Shown here: positions 54,280-64,000 of the stretch, in pieces
Layout of the letters: each line of letters begins with the position of its first letter
Numbering within the stretch: position 1 is the first letter of the stretch
The notes under the pieces: generated by a model
What the model was told of the DNA's origin: nothing
Seen by the model: the letters and a program-made list of their open reading frames with translations, nothing else
The model's database searches: none
Position numbers and translations under genes: made by a program
Origin: Tetracentron sinense
Lineage: Eukaryota; Streptophyta; Magnoliopsida; Trochodendrales; Trochodendraceae
Length of the DNA stretch: 64,000 nucleotides
Assembly: GCA_015143295.1 (NCBI GenBank)
Contig: CM026570.1
Coordinates: forward strand, 25,303,250-25,367,249
Reading direction: 5' to 3'

Positions 54280-55003
54280 AAGTGAAAGGATGCGATGTGT
54301 GAAGAGATGGAGGCTTTTGAGAAAAGTTACATATGGGAAATTCTTGACCTACCAAGGGGAAAGAAACCAGTTGGATGCAAGTGAGTTTTCATAGTGAAAT
54401 ACAAGTCGGACGGTTCTGTAGAAAGATACAAGAGTAGACTGGTTGCGAAGAGTTTCACCCAAACTTATGGCATTGACTACCATGAGACCTTATGCCCTGT
54501 GGCTAAAATGAATTTTATCCATGTGATTCTCTCTCTGGCTACTAACCAAGACTAACCTCTTCATCAATTTGATGTGAAGAACACCTTCCTTCATGGGAAC
54601 TTAGTGGAAGAAGTTTACATGAATGTTCCTTTTGGCTTTAGCTTTCCCATAGCACAAGGGAAAGTTTGTAAATTGAAAAAGGCCCTATATGGGTTGAAAC
54701 AATTTCCTCATGCCTGATTTGAAAGGTTCAGTGGTATCATACAGAAACAAGGGTACACTCAAAGTCAAGCCGATCATACTTTGTTTATCAAACACTCTCA
54801 GAGTAAGACAACTGATCTTATAGTCTATATGGATGACATAGTATTGATAGGGTCCAATGCAAAGGAAATTAAGAGGTTAAATTCTCAACTGGCTACAGAG
54901 TTTGAGATAAAGGACCTAGGGCAGTTAAGATACTTTCTTGGCATAGAAGTTGTTAGATCCAAAAAATGTGGGATATTTATCTTACAAGGAAATAGATCCT
55001 AAA
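54280..55003 (+). pseudogene. Copia reverse transcriptase of element F
   Basis: Motifs: [70 protein letters not shown] and the catalytic YMDDIVLIGSN near 54826. Three stops (54385, 54554, 54717) each stand where family members have tryptophan (TGG to TGA or TAA). It stops at 55002, and the connection to RNase H is frame-shifted. Confidence 0.85.
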
Positions 55004-55781
55004 TCTTCTCAAAGAAATAGGGATGTTGGGATGCAAGTCTTTAAATGCCCCAATAGAGCAGAACCACAGGTTAGCAGATGATGGTGGTGAGCCTCTTGGC
55101 AATGCAGGGAGATATCAGAGACTTGTTAGTCGCTTTATCTATCACTCTCACTCGCCCTGATATAGCTTATACAGTTAGCATGGTGAGCCAGTTTATGCAT
55201 GCTCCAAAAACCTCTCATAACGAGGCAGTCCACAAGATTCTCAGGTACTTGAAATTCTCCCCTAAGAAAGGGATCCTCTTTGGTTGTCATGGGCACTTAA
55301 GAGTAAAACCGTATATTGATGTTGATTGGGCAGGATCTGTTTTGGATAGAAGATCTACATATGGATATTGTATGATTGTTAGGAGAAATCTTGTCACTTG
55401 GAGAAGCAAACAGCAAGTTGTTGTGGTAAGGTCTAGTGCACAGGTTGAGTTCAGAGTCATGGCTCATCGAATATATGAATTGGTATGGGTAAAGATTCTA
55501 CTGAAGGAGCTTGGATTTCCAGCAAACAAGCCTATGAGTCTTTACTGCGACAACAGAGCTGCTATTAGCATTGCTCACAACCCAGTCCAACATGACAGAA
55601 CCAAACATATTGAGATTAATCGTCATTTCATCAAAGAAAAACTCAGTTCTTGAGAGATTTGCATTCCCTATATGAAGACCGGTAACCAACTTACCGATAT
55701 TCTAACGAAAGGAGTTTCAAGCTATCGCTTATCTGACATACTTAGCAAGTTGGGTATGTGTGACATATACGCACCAGCTTA
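55004..55781 (+). pseudogene. RNase H and C-terminus of element F
   Basis: LTRPDIAYTVSMVSQFMHAP, DVDWAGSVLDRRSTYGYC, CDNRAAISIAHNPVQHDRTK and EINRHFIKEKL are the usual end of copia Pol. After a TGA (55651) come AYTYMKTGNQLTDILTKG-like codons and the end ILSKLGMCDIYAPA with TAA at 55780. The polypurine tract overlaps the stop. Confidence 0.85.
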
Positions 55782-55789
55782 AGGGGGAG
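55780..55789 (+). promoter_or_regulatory. Polypurine tract of element F
   Basis: AAGGGGGAG immediately precedes the 3' LTR. Confidence 0.85.
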
Positions 55790-56024
55790 TGTTAGTATAA
55801 TTGTGGGTATAATGTAGATATGGGTCTCTCTTATGTTGTAGGGGTCCAATACTCATGCTTTTATTTCTTTTTTCTCTTGTATGGGTCTTGTGCCCAACCA
55901 TTGTATTAGCCAAGGAGATATAGTCATAATAGAGAAGAGGAACCCTAACTTCCTCATTCTCTGTTTCCCATTTCTCTTCTTTCTCTCTTTCTCTTCTCCT
56001 CTCTAGCCTAACTACAAACCTACT
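55790..56024 (+). mobile_element. 3' LTR of copia element F
   Basis: 235 bp, same length and ends as 49154-49388, followed by the duplication TAATT. The complete element is 6871 bp, of which about 1.9 kb is two later hAT-like insertions. Confidence 0.9.
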
Positions 56025-56889
56025 TAATTATCATAGACTGTAGTTGTGCTAAGACTTGCAAAGTAGAATTTGGAAGTCACAATTTCCAATTCTCATTTGC
56101 TTCCAATTCTTGTGCTTTTTATAGGAATTTATGGATGAATTCTCAGGAATTCGATTTTTAATGCTCTTTCTTAAACGAGAAAATATGAATGAAAATTTAA
56201 ACTTTAGAACATCCTTGTCTTGCAAAAAAGGGCACAATTATAATAAGCTTAATCTATAATAAAAAGTAAATCCATACTTAAACTATAATAAAAAGTAAAA
56301 CCTGTACCTTCAAAATTAAGCTTTTTTTTAGCTAATAATGAGAAAAATTAATTCAAACCCTATCTATATCTACATACAACAAAGGAATAAGGTTTGTGGT
56401 CTCTTCCTCGCCAAAAAACCGCATCAAACCTTATAAAGACTATTAGCATTCATCAACAATTTTGGATGTTTCTACTAGTTTCCCTAAATTAGAGAGTACG
56501 GTTGCCACTTGTCCAACCAGTCGTCCCCGCCCCTGGACAGGGGCAGCATGCCTACCCCCCTCTAGATTAATTTTTTTATTTAAAAAAGGAAGAAAGTGAG
56601 GATGTCTATGGAGTTTCTTGAGCTCGGCTGCATTGGGTTGTTCTTTTGCAATAGCGTCAACAGGAGATACTTGGCAAAATAGGGTCACATTGCACTTTAG
56701 TCCTACATGCATTTTGTTCATGGTGGGTAAATATTATCGATCCATTCAAAATTAAGGAGGTGAGAAAGCAGAAACTAATAAAATGGCATTGCAAAAGGAT
56801 AGTACTTAGTAGTATTTCAATTAGAGTTCCAATCGATCTATACTCACTCTCGGTTCAATGTTTTGCATAAATGTTTAAAAAGTGAAACT
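56025..56889. other. AT-rich DNA, no confident gene
   Basis: A minus-strand 92-codon frame (56721-56443) is present but has no domain that I recognise. Two 20-bp repeats ACTATAATAAAAAGTAAA lie at 56255 and 56282. Confidence 0.4.
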
Positions 56890-57690
56890 TGATTGGTCAG
56901 GTGGTTCAGCTTCTTGGAAACAACTGTGAAGTATAAGATTTCATTTGACACCTTGCCCATTTTTTGTTGGTTTTCCCCTCCATGCGCTTCAGTAATAAAG
57001 CCTATCTGGACTAAGGATATCAAAGGTCAATTCTCAGTAAGATCCTTCTTGTAGTCTATGCAAGCCCGTCCTAATTTTCCTCTTTCCCACGAGACTCTGG
57101 TTTCCAGGTGTAAGATTCAAAGTATTTTTCTTCCGGTTTGCAGCCTTGGATTAAATTCTGACAATTGACCGCCTCAAAAATAGAGGCTGGAGATTAGCAA
57201 ACTGATGTGTTATGCGTCTCTCAGTAGAAGAATTTGTGGATCATCACTTATTGCAATGCCCTATAGCGAGGGGCATTTGATTTTTTCCTCTCCCAAATTG
57301 GAATGACTTGGATCTTCTCTGTTCTTCCAGAGTTTCCTATACGGCTGGTTCTCAGTAGAGTCAACCCCCCAATATTAGTGGTGTAATCTTTCTTCTTAGA
57401 GTGATTGTGTGGTATATTTGGAAGGAGAGAAACAAATGCCAGCTTGAGAATGTGGCTCTTTCTTTAAACAGGATCCAGCAAGGAGTCTACCATCTCATAT
57501 TTGAGTGGGGATCTCACTGCCCGCTGCATCTTAGCCCTCTTTCATTAATCTTGGGGTTATTGTTATCTCTATTGATTTTTTGTGCGTTTTGGTCTGTATC
57601 TGTTTTCCTAGATCACTATCCATGACCCCTTTTATCTCCTTTTTCTATTATCAATACTAATCCTTTGATTACCGAAAAAAATAAAATAAT
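56890..57690 (+). pseudogene. L1-type LINE, 3' end of the reverse transcriptase gene
   Basis: The zinc-binding domain after LINE RT (zf-RVT) is visible across frame changes: WTKDIKGQFSVRSFL near 57008, then DRLKNRGWRLAN, CVMRLSEEE, DHHLLQCPIARG and VIVWYIWKERNKCQLEN (57401-57457). The region ends in TTTGATTACCGAAAAAAATA, a typical plant L1 tail with a short A-rich end. The RT itself is missing, as usual for 5'-truncated L1 copies. Confidence 0.75.
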
Positions 57691-57780
57691 AAGATAAGGT
57701 CAGTTCGAGTGAAAACGGAGTGTGCAATAGCAGGGATCAATTCCCTTGACTTCAAGCCGAGGAGTTTCTTTTTCAGCCGG

Positions 57781-57785
57781 CAAAA
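57781..57785. repeat. Target duplication of element G, left copy (CAAAA)
   Basis: Repeated at 62968-62972, directly flanking the two LTRs. Confidence 0.9.
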
Positions 57786-58172
57786 TGTTATGTATCTTCT
57801 TCTTTTTAGCAATTTTAGTGTGAACTGGTTACTTCGAGGGTAACCGACCTCCTTAGCATAATTGAAGAGATAATATTCTAATTGCCATTTACAGAACTCA
57901 AAAAGAGTTTAAATACATGAGGACTCCACGACTCCTAAACTTGAGTAACTTCCCTCTACACGAAGGCATTCACTCCTACCCACGTTACCACTCATTACTA
58001 ACTACTTACAGAAAACTGAAAAGCATTCACTACTACCCACGTTACCACTCATTACAAACTACTTACAAATAAACTGAAAAAGAAACTGAAATAACGGAAA
58101 GACTGAAAGATTAAGCTGATCCCATTGCACACGTTTGCAGGGCTCCTACGTGCAGGAGTTAGGCACGTAACA
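57786..58172 (-). mobile_element. 3' LTR of chromovirus G
   Basis: 387 bp. On the minus strand it starts TGTTACGTGCC and ends TACATAACA. It differs from the 5' LTR by one substitution (TAAC versus AAAC near 57943) and one missing base (near 58013). Two tandem units of about 57 bp (CATTCACTCCTACCCACG) are present. Confidence 0.95.
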
Positions 58173-58854
58173 TACCCTCCCCCTTGTCACCAATCTTGTC
58201 CTCAAGATTGAATTCTGGAAACTGGTTTTGCAGTTTGTAGTAGGATTCCCATGTAGCATCTTCAACCTCCAAACCTTGCCATTGAACCAATACTTCTGTG
58301 ATTGCACGATTCGCCTTCTTCACTACCCGACGATCAAGAACCTTCTGTGGTTGGGGCTTGAGAATGCCATCGTCATCAGTAGCTGGAAGATTGGTCTGAT
58401 GCTGAATTTTATTCCCCAATTTTCTTTTCAAACAGGAAACATGGAATACAGGATGGATCTTCGCACCATCCGGTAGCCTTAAGTGATAGGCAACCTCTCC
58501 AATTTTGTGTAAGATCTCGAAGGGACCAAAATATTTTGGAGATAATTTGAGAGTATTTCTCACCGCCATTGACTGTTGCCGATAAGGTTGGAGCCGGAGG
58601 AAGACCCAATCTCCTACTTCGAATGAACGCTCTGTTCTGTGTTTGTCTGTCATGTGCTTCATTCTCTGTTGGGCCACTGTCAAATTATCCTTGAGACATT
58701 GGATAATTTGGTCTCTACTCCTTAAGGCTTGCTCCACTGTCTCCACTTTGGTGGTGCCTTTGGTGTAGGACATCAAACGGGGAGGAGGGACACCATAAAC
58801 AGCCTCGTAAGGTGTGAGATTTGTGGCTGAATGAGTGCATGTATTGTACCAGAA
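58159..58854 (-). pseudogene. Integrase C-terminus and chromodomain of element G
   Basis: After a TAA at 58854 (GAA to TAA; FWYNT follows) the frame continues TNLTPYEAVYGVPPPRLM, SFEVGDWVFLRLQPYRQ, PKYFGPFEILHKIGEVAYHLRLP and HPVFHVSCLKRK. It ends with a chromodomain, EVLVQWQGLEVEDATWES. A chromodomain on integrase defines chromoviruses and steers insertion toward marked chromatin. The frame stops inside the 3' LTR at 58159. Confidence 0.9.
58173..58186 (-). promoter_or_regulatory. Polypurine tract of element G
   Basis: Minus-strand ACAAGGGGGAGGGTA ends at the LTR start. The pol reading frame runs through it and stops inside the LTR. Confidence 0.85.
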
Positions 58855-60957
58855 TTATGCTAATGATAGCCATTTAAGCCAAGCCTTTGGCTGGATGCTG
58901 CAAAAGCTTCTTAGATAATGCTCTAGACATTTGTTCACGATCTCGGTTTGACCATCCGTTTGGGGATGGTAAGCTGAACTCAAACTAAGAGTAGTACCTT
59001 GGAGCTTGAAAATTTCACCCCAAAAATTGCTGGTAAAAGTTGGATCTCTGTCACTTACAATAGACAAGGGCATCCCATGCAACTTAAAGACATTATCAAC
59101 AAACAACCGGGCCACCATTGCTGCCGTATAAGGATGTGAGAGCGCGATGAAATGGGCATATTTAGAGAGTCGATCTACCACCACCAGTATAGTTGTTTTT
59201 CCCTTCGATGTAGGCAGCCCTTCTATGAAATCCATCGAGATTTCAGTCCAGATTCTTGAAGGAAAAGGGAGGGGCTGAAGTAGACCAGCAGGGGCGACAT
59301 TCTCCGCCTTGTGTCTCTGGCATGTATCACATTCCCGAACATGATTGCGCACATCTCGTCTCATCCCTTGCCAAAAGAAATCGCCCTTCACTCGTTTATA
59401 GGTTTTATGGAAACCTGAGTGACCTCCAATTGGACTGTTGTGTAACTCCTGTAAGATCTTATCTTTAAGAGAGGAATTAGAGTCCAGATAGAACCGACCT
59501 TTATAGAACAATAGTCCGTTATGCTCTGTAAACCTGGTTAGGTCCAGCAATCCTTGTTTTAACTGTTGAAGCTTTTCTTGAATGGCTTTATCATTTTGAT
59601 GTTCCTCCTTTAAAACTTCCAGCCACGAAGCAACTGGAAAAGAGATGGCCTTTAATTCAACTTCCTCTTCTTTACGGGATAAGGCGTCTGCAACTGTATT
59701 GAGTTTGCCGCTACGGTATTCCACCAGAAAATCATAGCCCATTAATTTGGACACCCAATATTGCTGAGATGGAGTACCTACACGCTGTTCCAATAAGAAT
59801 TTTAAACTCTGCTGATCAGTTTTGATAATAAATTTCCGTCCCCATACATATGGTCTCCACTTCCGAATTGCTAGGACTAAGGCCAACAATTCTTTTTCGT
59901 ATGTTGAGAGGAAAAGAGCTTTTCCACGCAAAGCTTGACTGAGAAAAGCAATTGGCCGCCCCTCTTGAGTTAGGACTGCTCCAATACCCGACCCGGAAGC
60001 ATCACACTCAATGATGAATAGTTTGTTGAAATCCGGCAATGCAAGCACCGGTGGATTGCTCATGGCTACCTTTAAATTTCTAAAGGCTTCCTCGGACTCC
60101 TGCGACCAGTGAAAAGAATTTTTCTTCAACATAGAAGTCAAGGGTCGAGCAATCTTACCGTAATCCCTCACAAATTTACGGTAATATCCAGTAAGTCCCA
60201 AGAATCCCCTCAAGGATTTCAATGATTTTGGAAGAGTCCATTCAAGCATGCATGAGATTTTACTCGGATCAGCAGACACCCCATGTTCGGAAATCACATG
60301 GCCGAGATACTCGACTGTAGAGCACCCAAACCTGCACTTGTTTTCCTTGGCAAACAATTCGTTTTTGCGAAGAATACTCAACACCAAGTTAAGATGATTG
60401 AAATGTTCGGATATGGATTTGCTGTAAACCAAGATATCATCAAAGAAAACAAGCACAAACCTCCTTAAAAAGGGTCGAAAAATTTCGTTCATGAGGCTCT
60501 GGAAGGTAGCTGGGGCATTTGTTAATCCGAATGGCATTACGAGGAACTCGTAGTGGCCATCATGTGTCCTAAATGCAGTCTTGTGGATATCCTCCGACCG
60601 CACTCTTATTTGATGATAACCCGAACGGAGGTCGAGTTTTGAGAAGATCCTTGCACCATGCAACTCATCCAAGAGCTCATCAATGACAGGGATCGGAAAT
60701 TTGTCTTTGATGGTTTCCCGATTCAGCGCTCTATAATCAACACATAGTCGCCACGACCCATCACTTTTCCGAACAATCAACACTGGAGATGAGAAAGGGC
60801 TTTGACTTGGCTTGATTACTCCATTTTTCAATAGGTCTTGAACCAGTTTTTCGATCTCATTTTTTTGATAGTGGGGGTACATATAGGGTCGCACACTTAC
60901 TGGTTTAGTACCGGGTAGCAAAGGAATTTGATGATCACAATGACGTGTTGGAGGCAA
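58855..60957 (-). CDS. Chromovirus RT, RNase H and integrase, 700-codon open part, element G
   Basis: Minus-strand polyprotein segment. [22 protein letters not shown] (about residue 71), [14 protein letters not shown], and catalytic FFDDILVYS (about 161). RNase [17 protein letters not shown] (about 305), [20 protein letters not shown]. Integrase: [17 protein letters not shown] with CDTCQ (zinc motif), then [35 protein letters not shown] and [11 protein letters not shown], giving the D, D and E of the core. The first Met is not a start: the frame upstream is closed by a TAA at 60966. The stop at 58854 is in the integrase. About 5.2 kb total with short LTRs fits the Reina-like branch. Confidence 0.95.
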   Translation of the reverse strand: MPPTRHCDHQIPLLPGTKPVSVRPYMYPHYQKNEIEKLVQDLLKNGVIKPSQSPFSSPVLIVRKSDGSWRLCVDYRALNRETIKDKFPIPVIDELLDELHGARIFSKLDLRSGYHQIRVRSEDIHKTAFRTHDGHYEFLVMPFGLTNAPATFQSLMNEIFRPFLRRFVLVFFDDILVYSKSISEHFNHLNLVLSILRKNELFAKENKCRFGCSTVEYLGHVISEHGVSADPSKISCMLEWTLPKSLKSLRGFLGLTGYYRKFVRDYGKIARPLTSMLKKNSFHWSQESEEAFRNLKVAMSNPPVLALPDFNKLFIIECDASGSGIGAVLTQEGRPIAFLSQALRGKALFLSTYEKELLALVLAIRKWRPYVWGRKFIIKTDQQSLKFLLEQRVGTPSQQYWVSKLMGYDFLVEYRSGKLNTVADALSRKEEEVELKAISFPVASWLEVLKEEHQNDKAIQEKLQQLKQGLLDLTRFTEHNGLLFYKGRFYLDSNSSLKDKILQELHNSPIGGHSGFHKTYKRVKGDFFWQGMRRDVRNHVRECDTCQRHKAENVAPAGLLQPLPFPSRIWTEISMDFIEGLPTSKGKTTILVVVDRLSKYAHFIALSHPYTAAMVARLFVDNVFKLHGMPLSIVSDRDPTFTSNFWGEIFKLQGTTLSLSSAYHPQTDGQTEIVNKCLEHYLRSFCSIQPKAWLKWLSLA

Positions 60958-61214
60958 ATTTCTAGGTTAAGCAAAAACGTCTTTGAATTGGGTTAAAAGG
61001 GACTGAATTTTTGGATTGATAGGTTTGGTTTCCTTCACCCCAGTAATACTACATAATTTTAGGAGTAAGTTACAACCTCGTGTGTAATTGAATCGCCCCA
61101 CCTCCTTGTTGTTTAAGAATTCCAACTCCTTGGAATTCTCTCCTTTGAAAGAGCAAGACTTCTTCCCAAGATTAAAGTCCATAGTAAGGTTTGTGAAGTC
61201 CCAAGTAATGGGGC
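60958..61214 (-). pseudogene. Protease-RT linker of element G
   Basis: Continues from the protease in another frame (FYLLGLGGCDVVLGAQWLQ, ITWDFTNLTMDF) and ends SLLTQFKDVFA then TAA, where GAA is expected. It bridges protease and RT. Confidence 0.8.
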
Positions 61215-62018
61215 CTAATTTTTGTAACCATTGGGCACCCAAAACAACATCACAGCCACCGAGTCCCAGTAAATAAAAATAGCTGAGATAAGGACTCCTT
61301 GGATCACCATCTCCACGTTCAAGCAACGACCAGAACAAGGAAGTCGGTCGCCATTAGCTACTGTTACTTCGAATCGGCCACCTTTTATCACCGTAAGGTT
61401 TGTCTTGCGAGCAACTGTTGGATCCATAAAATTATGGGTGCTGCCGGAGTCCACCAGCACCATTACCGTTGCTTTTCCAAGGCGCCCTTTTACTCGCATA
61501 GTTTGTGGGGTGTGGGAACCAGCAATAGCATGGAGTGATATTTCAGGCTGCCATGCGGCTTCGTCTTGTACTCCATCTTGTTGTGCATCATCTACTGCCA
61601 ACTCCACCTCCTGTTCATCGGAAGCCTCCTCAGGCCAGTTACCTTCCATAAGAAATAGCTTTTGCACTTTGCATTTGTGGCCGGGGGCGAATTTCTCGTC
61701 ACAATTGTAGCAGAGAGATTTATCCCTCCGTTCTTTGCATTTTGCAGGTATCAGCCTTTTTATGGGTGGTGTCTGGAGCTTTTGGAACCCAGCGTTGGAG
61801 GTTGATGCAGATCGTCCAACTTCAGGTCTGGATTGACGCCGGCGAACCATGACCTTTTCTTCTTGCATACGTGCTAGTCCTATAGCATCTGTGAGTGTTA
61901 AAGGTTTGAGTATCTGTACACTCAAGCGAATTTCCTCCTTGAGTCCGCCCACAAAGCAACTCACCATAAAGGACTCATTGAGCCCATCTGTGCGATTAGC
62001 CAGTTCTTCAAACTGAGA
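61215..62018 (-). pseudogene. Gag nucleocapsid part and protease of element G
   Basis: FVGGLKEEIRLSVQILKP and DAIGLARMQEEKV are the capsid end. CYNCDEKFAPGHKCK is the zinc knuckle (about 61715-61675). TVMVLVDSGSTHNFMD (about 61445) is the protease active site. A one-base shift near 61280-61260 disrupts the end of protease. Confidence 0.9.
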
Positions 62019-62555
62019 CTAATAATGCTCGACAGTATTAGCTTGGCGTAGCTTTGATAACAAGGCAGTTGGGTCCTCATACTGAGAAGGACCAAACCTT
62101 ACCATGAGAGCCTTTGCAAAATCTTCCCAACTAGCCATTGCCCCTGATCTCTCCATCCATCTGAACCATTGGAGAGCCTTCCCTTCCATATGGAAGGAGG
62201 CCATGAGCAACCTTTGGGAAAGTGGAGTTTGTTGATGAACGTAGAATTGCTCTGCCCTATATAACCAACCCGGAGGGTCAGTTCCATCGAACCTTGGGAA
62301 ATCCAATCTGGACATTCGAGTATAAATTGTACGGTCTGAATCTAAAGAACCTGTTCCAAAGTTTCGATTACCGCTTCTTTCATTTGAATCTTCTCCTCTC
62401 TCCTTACTTGAATTGCTGGATATATTTTCAATCTTAGAATCCATGATCGTGATCCTTTGCATCAATTCTTGTAACATCCGTCCTTGTGTTTCAGTGGTTT
62501 CCTTGAACAAACCCATCATTTCATCGATTTTTGCAAGTCTAGTTCCTTCCGCCAT
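62019..62555 (-). pseudogene. Gag N-terminal part of element G
   Basis: The ATG at 62555 (MAEGTRLAKIDEMMGLF) is the first after the primer site and opens a coiled-coil stretch. Then RLDFPRFDGTDPPGWLYRAE and ALQWFRWMERSGAMASWEDF are the Retrotrans_gag domain. A TAG at 62021-62019 (CAG to TAG) closes it six codons after ANTVEH. Confidence 0.9.
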
Positions 62556-62566
62556 AGTAGAACCTG

Positions 62567-62578
62567 GCTCTGATACCA
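62567..62578 (-). promoter_or_regulatory. Primer-binding site of element G
   Basis: Minus-strand TGGTATCAGAGCC adjoins the 5' LTR (62580), matching initiator tRNA-Met. Confidence 0.9.
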
Positions 62579-62579
62579 A

Positions 62580-62967
62580 TGTTATGTATCTTCTTCTTTT
62601 TAGCAATTTTAGTGTGAACTGGTTACTTCGAGGGTAACCGACCTCCTTAGCATAATTGAAGAGATAATATTCTAATTGCCATTTACAGAACTCAAAAAGA
62701 GTTTAAATACATGAGGACTCCACGACTCCTAAACTTGAGAAACTTCCCTCTACACGAAGGCATTCACTCCTACCCACGTTACCACTCATTACTAACTACT
62801 TACAGATAAACTGAAAAGCATTCACTACTACCCACGTTACCACTCATTACAAACTACTTACAAATAAACTGAAAAAGAAACTGAAATAACGGAAAGACTG
62901 AAAGATTAAGCTGATCCCATTGCACACGTTTGCAGGGCTCCTACGTGCAGGAGTTAGGCACGTAACA
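62580..62967 (-). mobile_element. 5' LTR of chromovirus G
   Basis: 388 bp, almost identical to the 3' LTR. The flanking pentamers are both CAAAA (57781-57785 and 62968-62972), so the complete element is 57786-62967. Confidence 0.95.
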
Positions 62968-62972
62968 CAAAA

Positions 62973-63417
62973 TCATCCATAAAGGCAGATTTCTTCTTAT
63001 ACAATACATTTAAAAAATAAATAAATAAACAAACAAACAAAAAGAAAAAAAAAGAAAAAAGAGATCAATAAATTTTGCATTTATTTGTCTTGAATGTGTT
63101 TGATAGAGTCAAATAGGTTGGATTTGCCCAAAATCACAATGGAAACGGAGAAATATAAGGAATTTCGAGCATTCTTACTTAATCAATAAATAAGAAAAAG
63201 ATCCGTGACACCCAGCTTACCATCCAAAAAAAAAAAAGAAAAAGATCCGTGACGTAAGTGAATGGGCCGAAATCAAGGGTTTGAGAAAACTCTCGTCGAA
63301 TCCTCAAGCAATGTACTTCTTTAAAGATCTGCAAGCCACCAAGAAAAAAACTAAAATCCCGAGAAATCGATGAAAAAAAAACTGAATGAATGAAGAAAAG
63401 TTTTGTTTTTAGCGTAC
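62973..63417. other. Low-complexity flank; possible intron of a minus-strand gene
   Basis: A-rich microsatellites (AAAT/AAAC repeats near 63010-63055). If the exon at 63418-63437 is real, this would be its intron. An acceptor-like TTGGTGGCTTGCAG lies near 63330, but the frame after it stops within nine codons. Confidence 0.35.
63192..63253. repeat. 26-bp L1-type insertion with 18-bp target duplication
   Basis: AAGAAAAAGATCCGTGAC at 63192-63209 is repeated at 63236-63253. Between them lies ACCCAGCTTACCATCC plus a run of A. This is the signature of an extremely 5'-truncated LINE insertion with its poly-A tail. Confidence 0.7.
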
Positions 63418-63437
63418 CTGTTTGGGTCTTGCTCCAT
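63418..63437 (-). CDS. Possible first coding exon (MEQDPN) of a minus-strand gene
   Basis: On the minus strand ATGGAGCAAGACCCAAACAG is followed by a good donor GTACGC (63417). The upstream 100 bp are a plausible GC-richer 5' leader (63438-63540). No later exon was found with confidence, and the next 5 kb on that strand are occupied by element G. It may equally be a noncoding or upstream-ORF exon. Confidence 0.3.
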
Positions 63438-63540
63438 TAATCCGTCGCCTGAGAAGAGGAAATATCGTTGTTGCCGGTATGTTAGGAATCGAGAGCTGGA
63501 GAGGAGGAATCCAGAAAATAGATAGGACTTTCGGCCTGGG

Positions 63541-64000
63541 GATTTTTACCCCTCCTGTTTTTCGAAAAAGTATCAATCCAGTTTACTTTTCAAAATAGTT
63601 ATTTATTTCAGCTTCCACGCATTTGTTTAGCACTGAAGCGTGTGGATAGCTAATAAGAAAGTCCAAAATACCCCTTCTCAGAACACGTAAACACTTATTA
63701 GTTTATGTTTCGAATTCGAACACTCCAGAGAAGAAGAAGAAGAAATACTCATTACATTTTAAAGATATGTATTTGTTTATTTTTTCTCATATGAACGTAA
63801 TCTTAAACCTAAGCCAGTTGAAACTGAAATCAAAATATAAGGCATTTCGACATGTATAGACCAATGTTTTTGTAATTTGAAAAGTTGTTCAGTAAATCAG
63901 ATTATTTGGAAGAAATATTGGTGGATTTCAGAATTTTTGGTGTGAATATCAAATTTTTTAAGTCAATATCAAACTTTTTTGTTTGATATTGAATTTATTT
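63541..64000. other. No gene seen
   Basis: AT-rich flank with GAAGAAGAAGAAGAA near 63730 and a repeated TCAATATCAAACTTTTTT/GAATATCAAATTTTTTAA at the right edge. Confidence 0.5.

Noticed and set aside
56443..56721. 92-codon minus-strand ORF, considered as a later exon of the MEQDPN gene
   Set aside because: No convincing acceptor/donor pair and no recognised domain. It lies beyond both element G and an L1 fragment.

Overview
This window is nuclear DNA from a flowering plant. The evidence is that several plant lineages of LTR retrotransposon are present (Sirevirus-like Ty1/copia, Tat-like and chromodomain Ty3/gypsy), most with primer sites matching the plant initiator tRNA-Met. There are also short hAT-type elements with 8-bp target duplications, L1 debris, and one ordinary plant gene with GT-AG introns. 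I cannot name the species. Almost all protein-coding sequence is transposon-derived and broken. The only confident host gene is a three-exon gene on the minus strand (42796-49039) that reads as mitochondrial ribosomal protein mS41 (IGR-motif family). Its second intron is about 5.8 kb and packed with repeats.

Layout. 1-6330: a minus-strand Ty3/gypsy element (5' LTR 4049-6330, tRNA-Met primer site, gag, zinc knuckle, a 132-bp intron-like segment, protease running off the left edge). Its gag is split by a solo LTR of the same superfamily in opposite orientation (1419-3530). 7079-8960: a decayed LTR of that superfamily. 9395-11097: two hAT-like miniature elements around low-complexity DNA. 11332-17081: remains of a minus-strand Sirevirus-like copia element (B). 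Its 3' LTR holds a solo gypsy LTR with a perfect 5-bp duplication (12612-15352). 17082-32002: a plus-strand Sirevirus-like element (A) inserted in B's gag, with LTR, gag, protease, integrase, RT, RNase H, an envelope-like third ORF and a truncated 3' LTR. The third ORF is interrupted by another complete but pol-less minus-strand copia element (C, 24405-30357, target duplication AAAGA). 32003-36370: a copia LTR fragment, then a 3'-truncated Tat-like gypsy element (D). 36808-38034: a solo LTR related to C (duplication ATTAT). 38754-42320: two more hAT-like elements and a 1.7-kb foldback element.

42796-49039: the mS41 gene. Intron 2 contains a 2.1-kb hAT-like element (44723-46864) with a higher-order tandem array. 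49154-56024: a complete copia element (F, duplication TAATT) with two hAT-like elements in its gag and no visible protease. 56890-57690: the 3' end of an L1 element. 57786-62967: a complete, very young chromovirus (G, duplication CAAAA; near-identical LTRs but broken ORFs). 62968-64000: near single-copy DNA with a 26-bp L1 insertion and a possible first exon on the minus strand.

The most interesting pattern is shared by otherwise unrelated LTR families here. Each has a cluster of short TCGA/GATC-centred palindromes placed just upstream of a TATA box. The palindrome sequence differs by family but the layout is kept. The same module also sits between pol and the third ORF of element A, where it looks like a private promoter for that ORF. 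A second strong lead is the GT-AG segment between gag and protease at the left edge: retention would give Gag only, splicing would give Gag-Pol.
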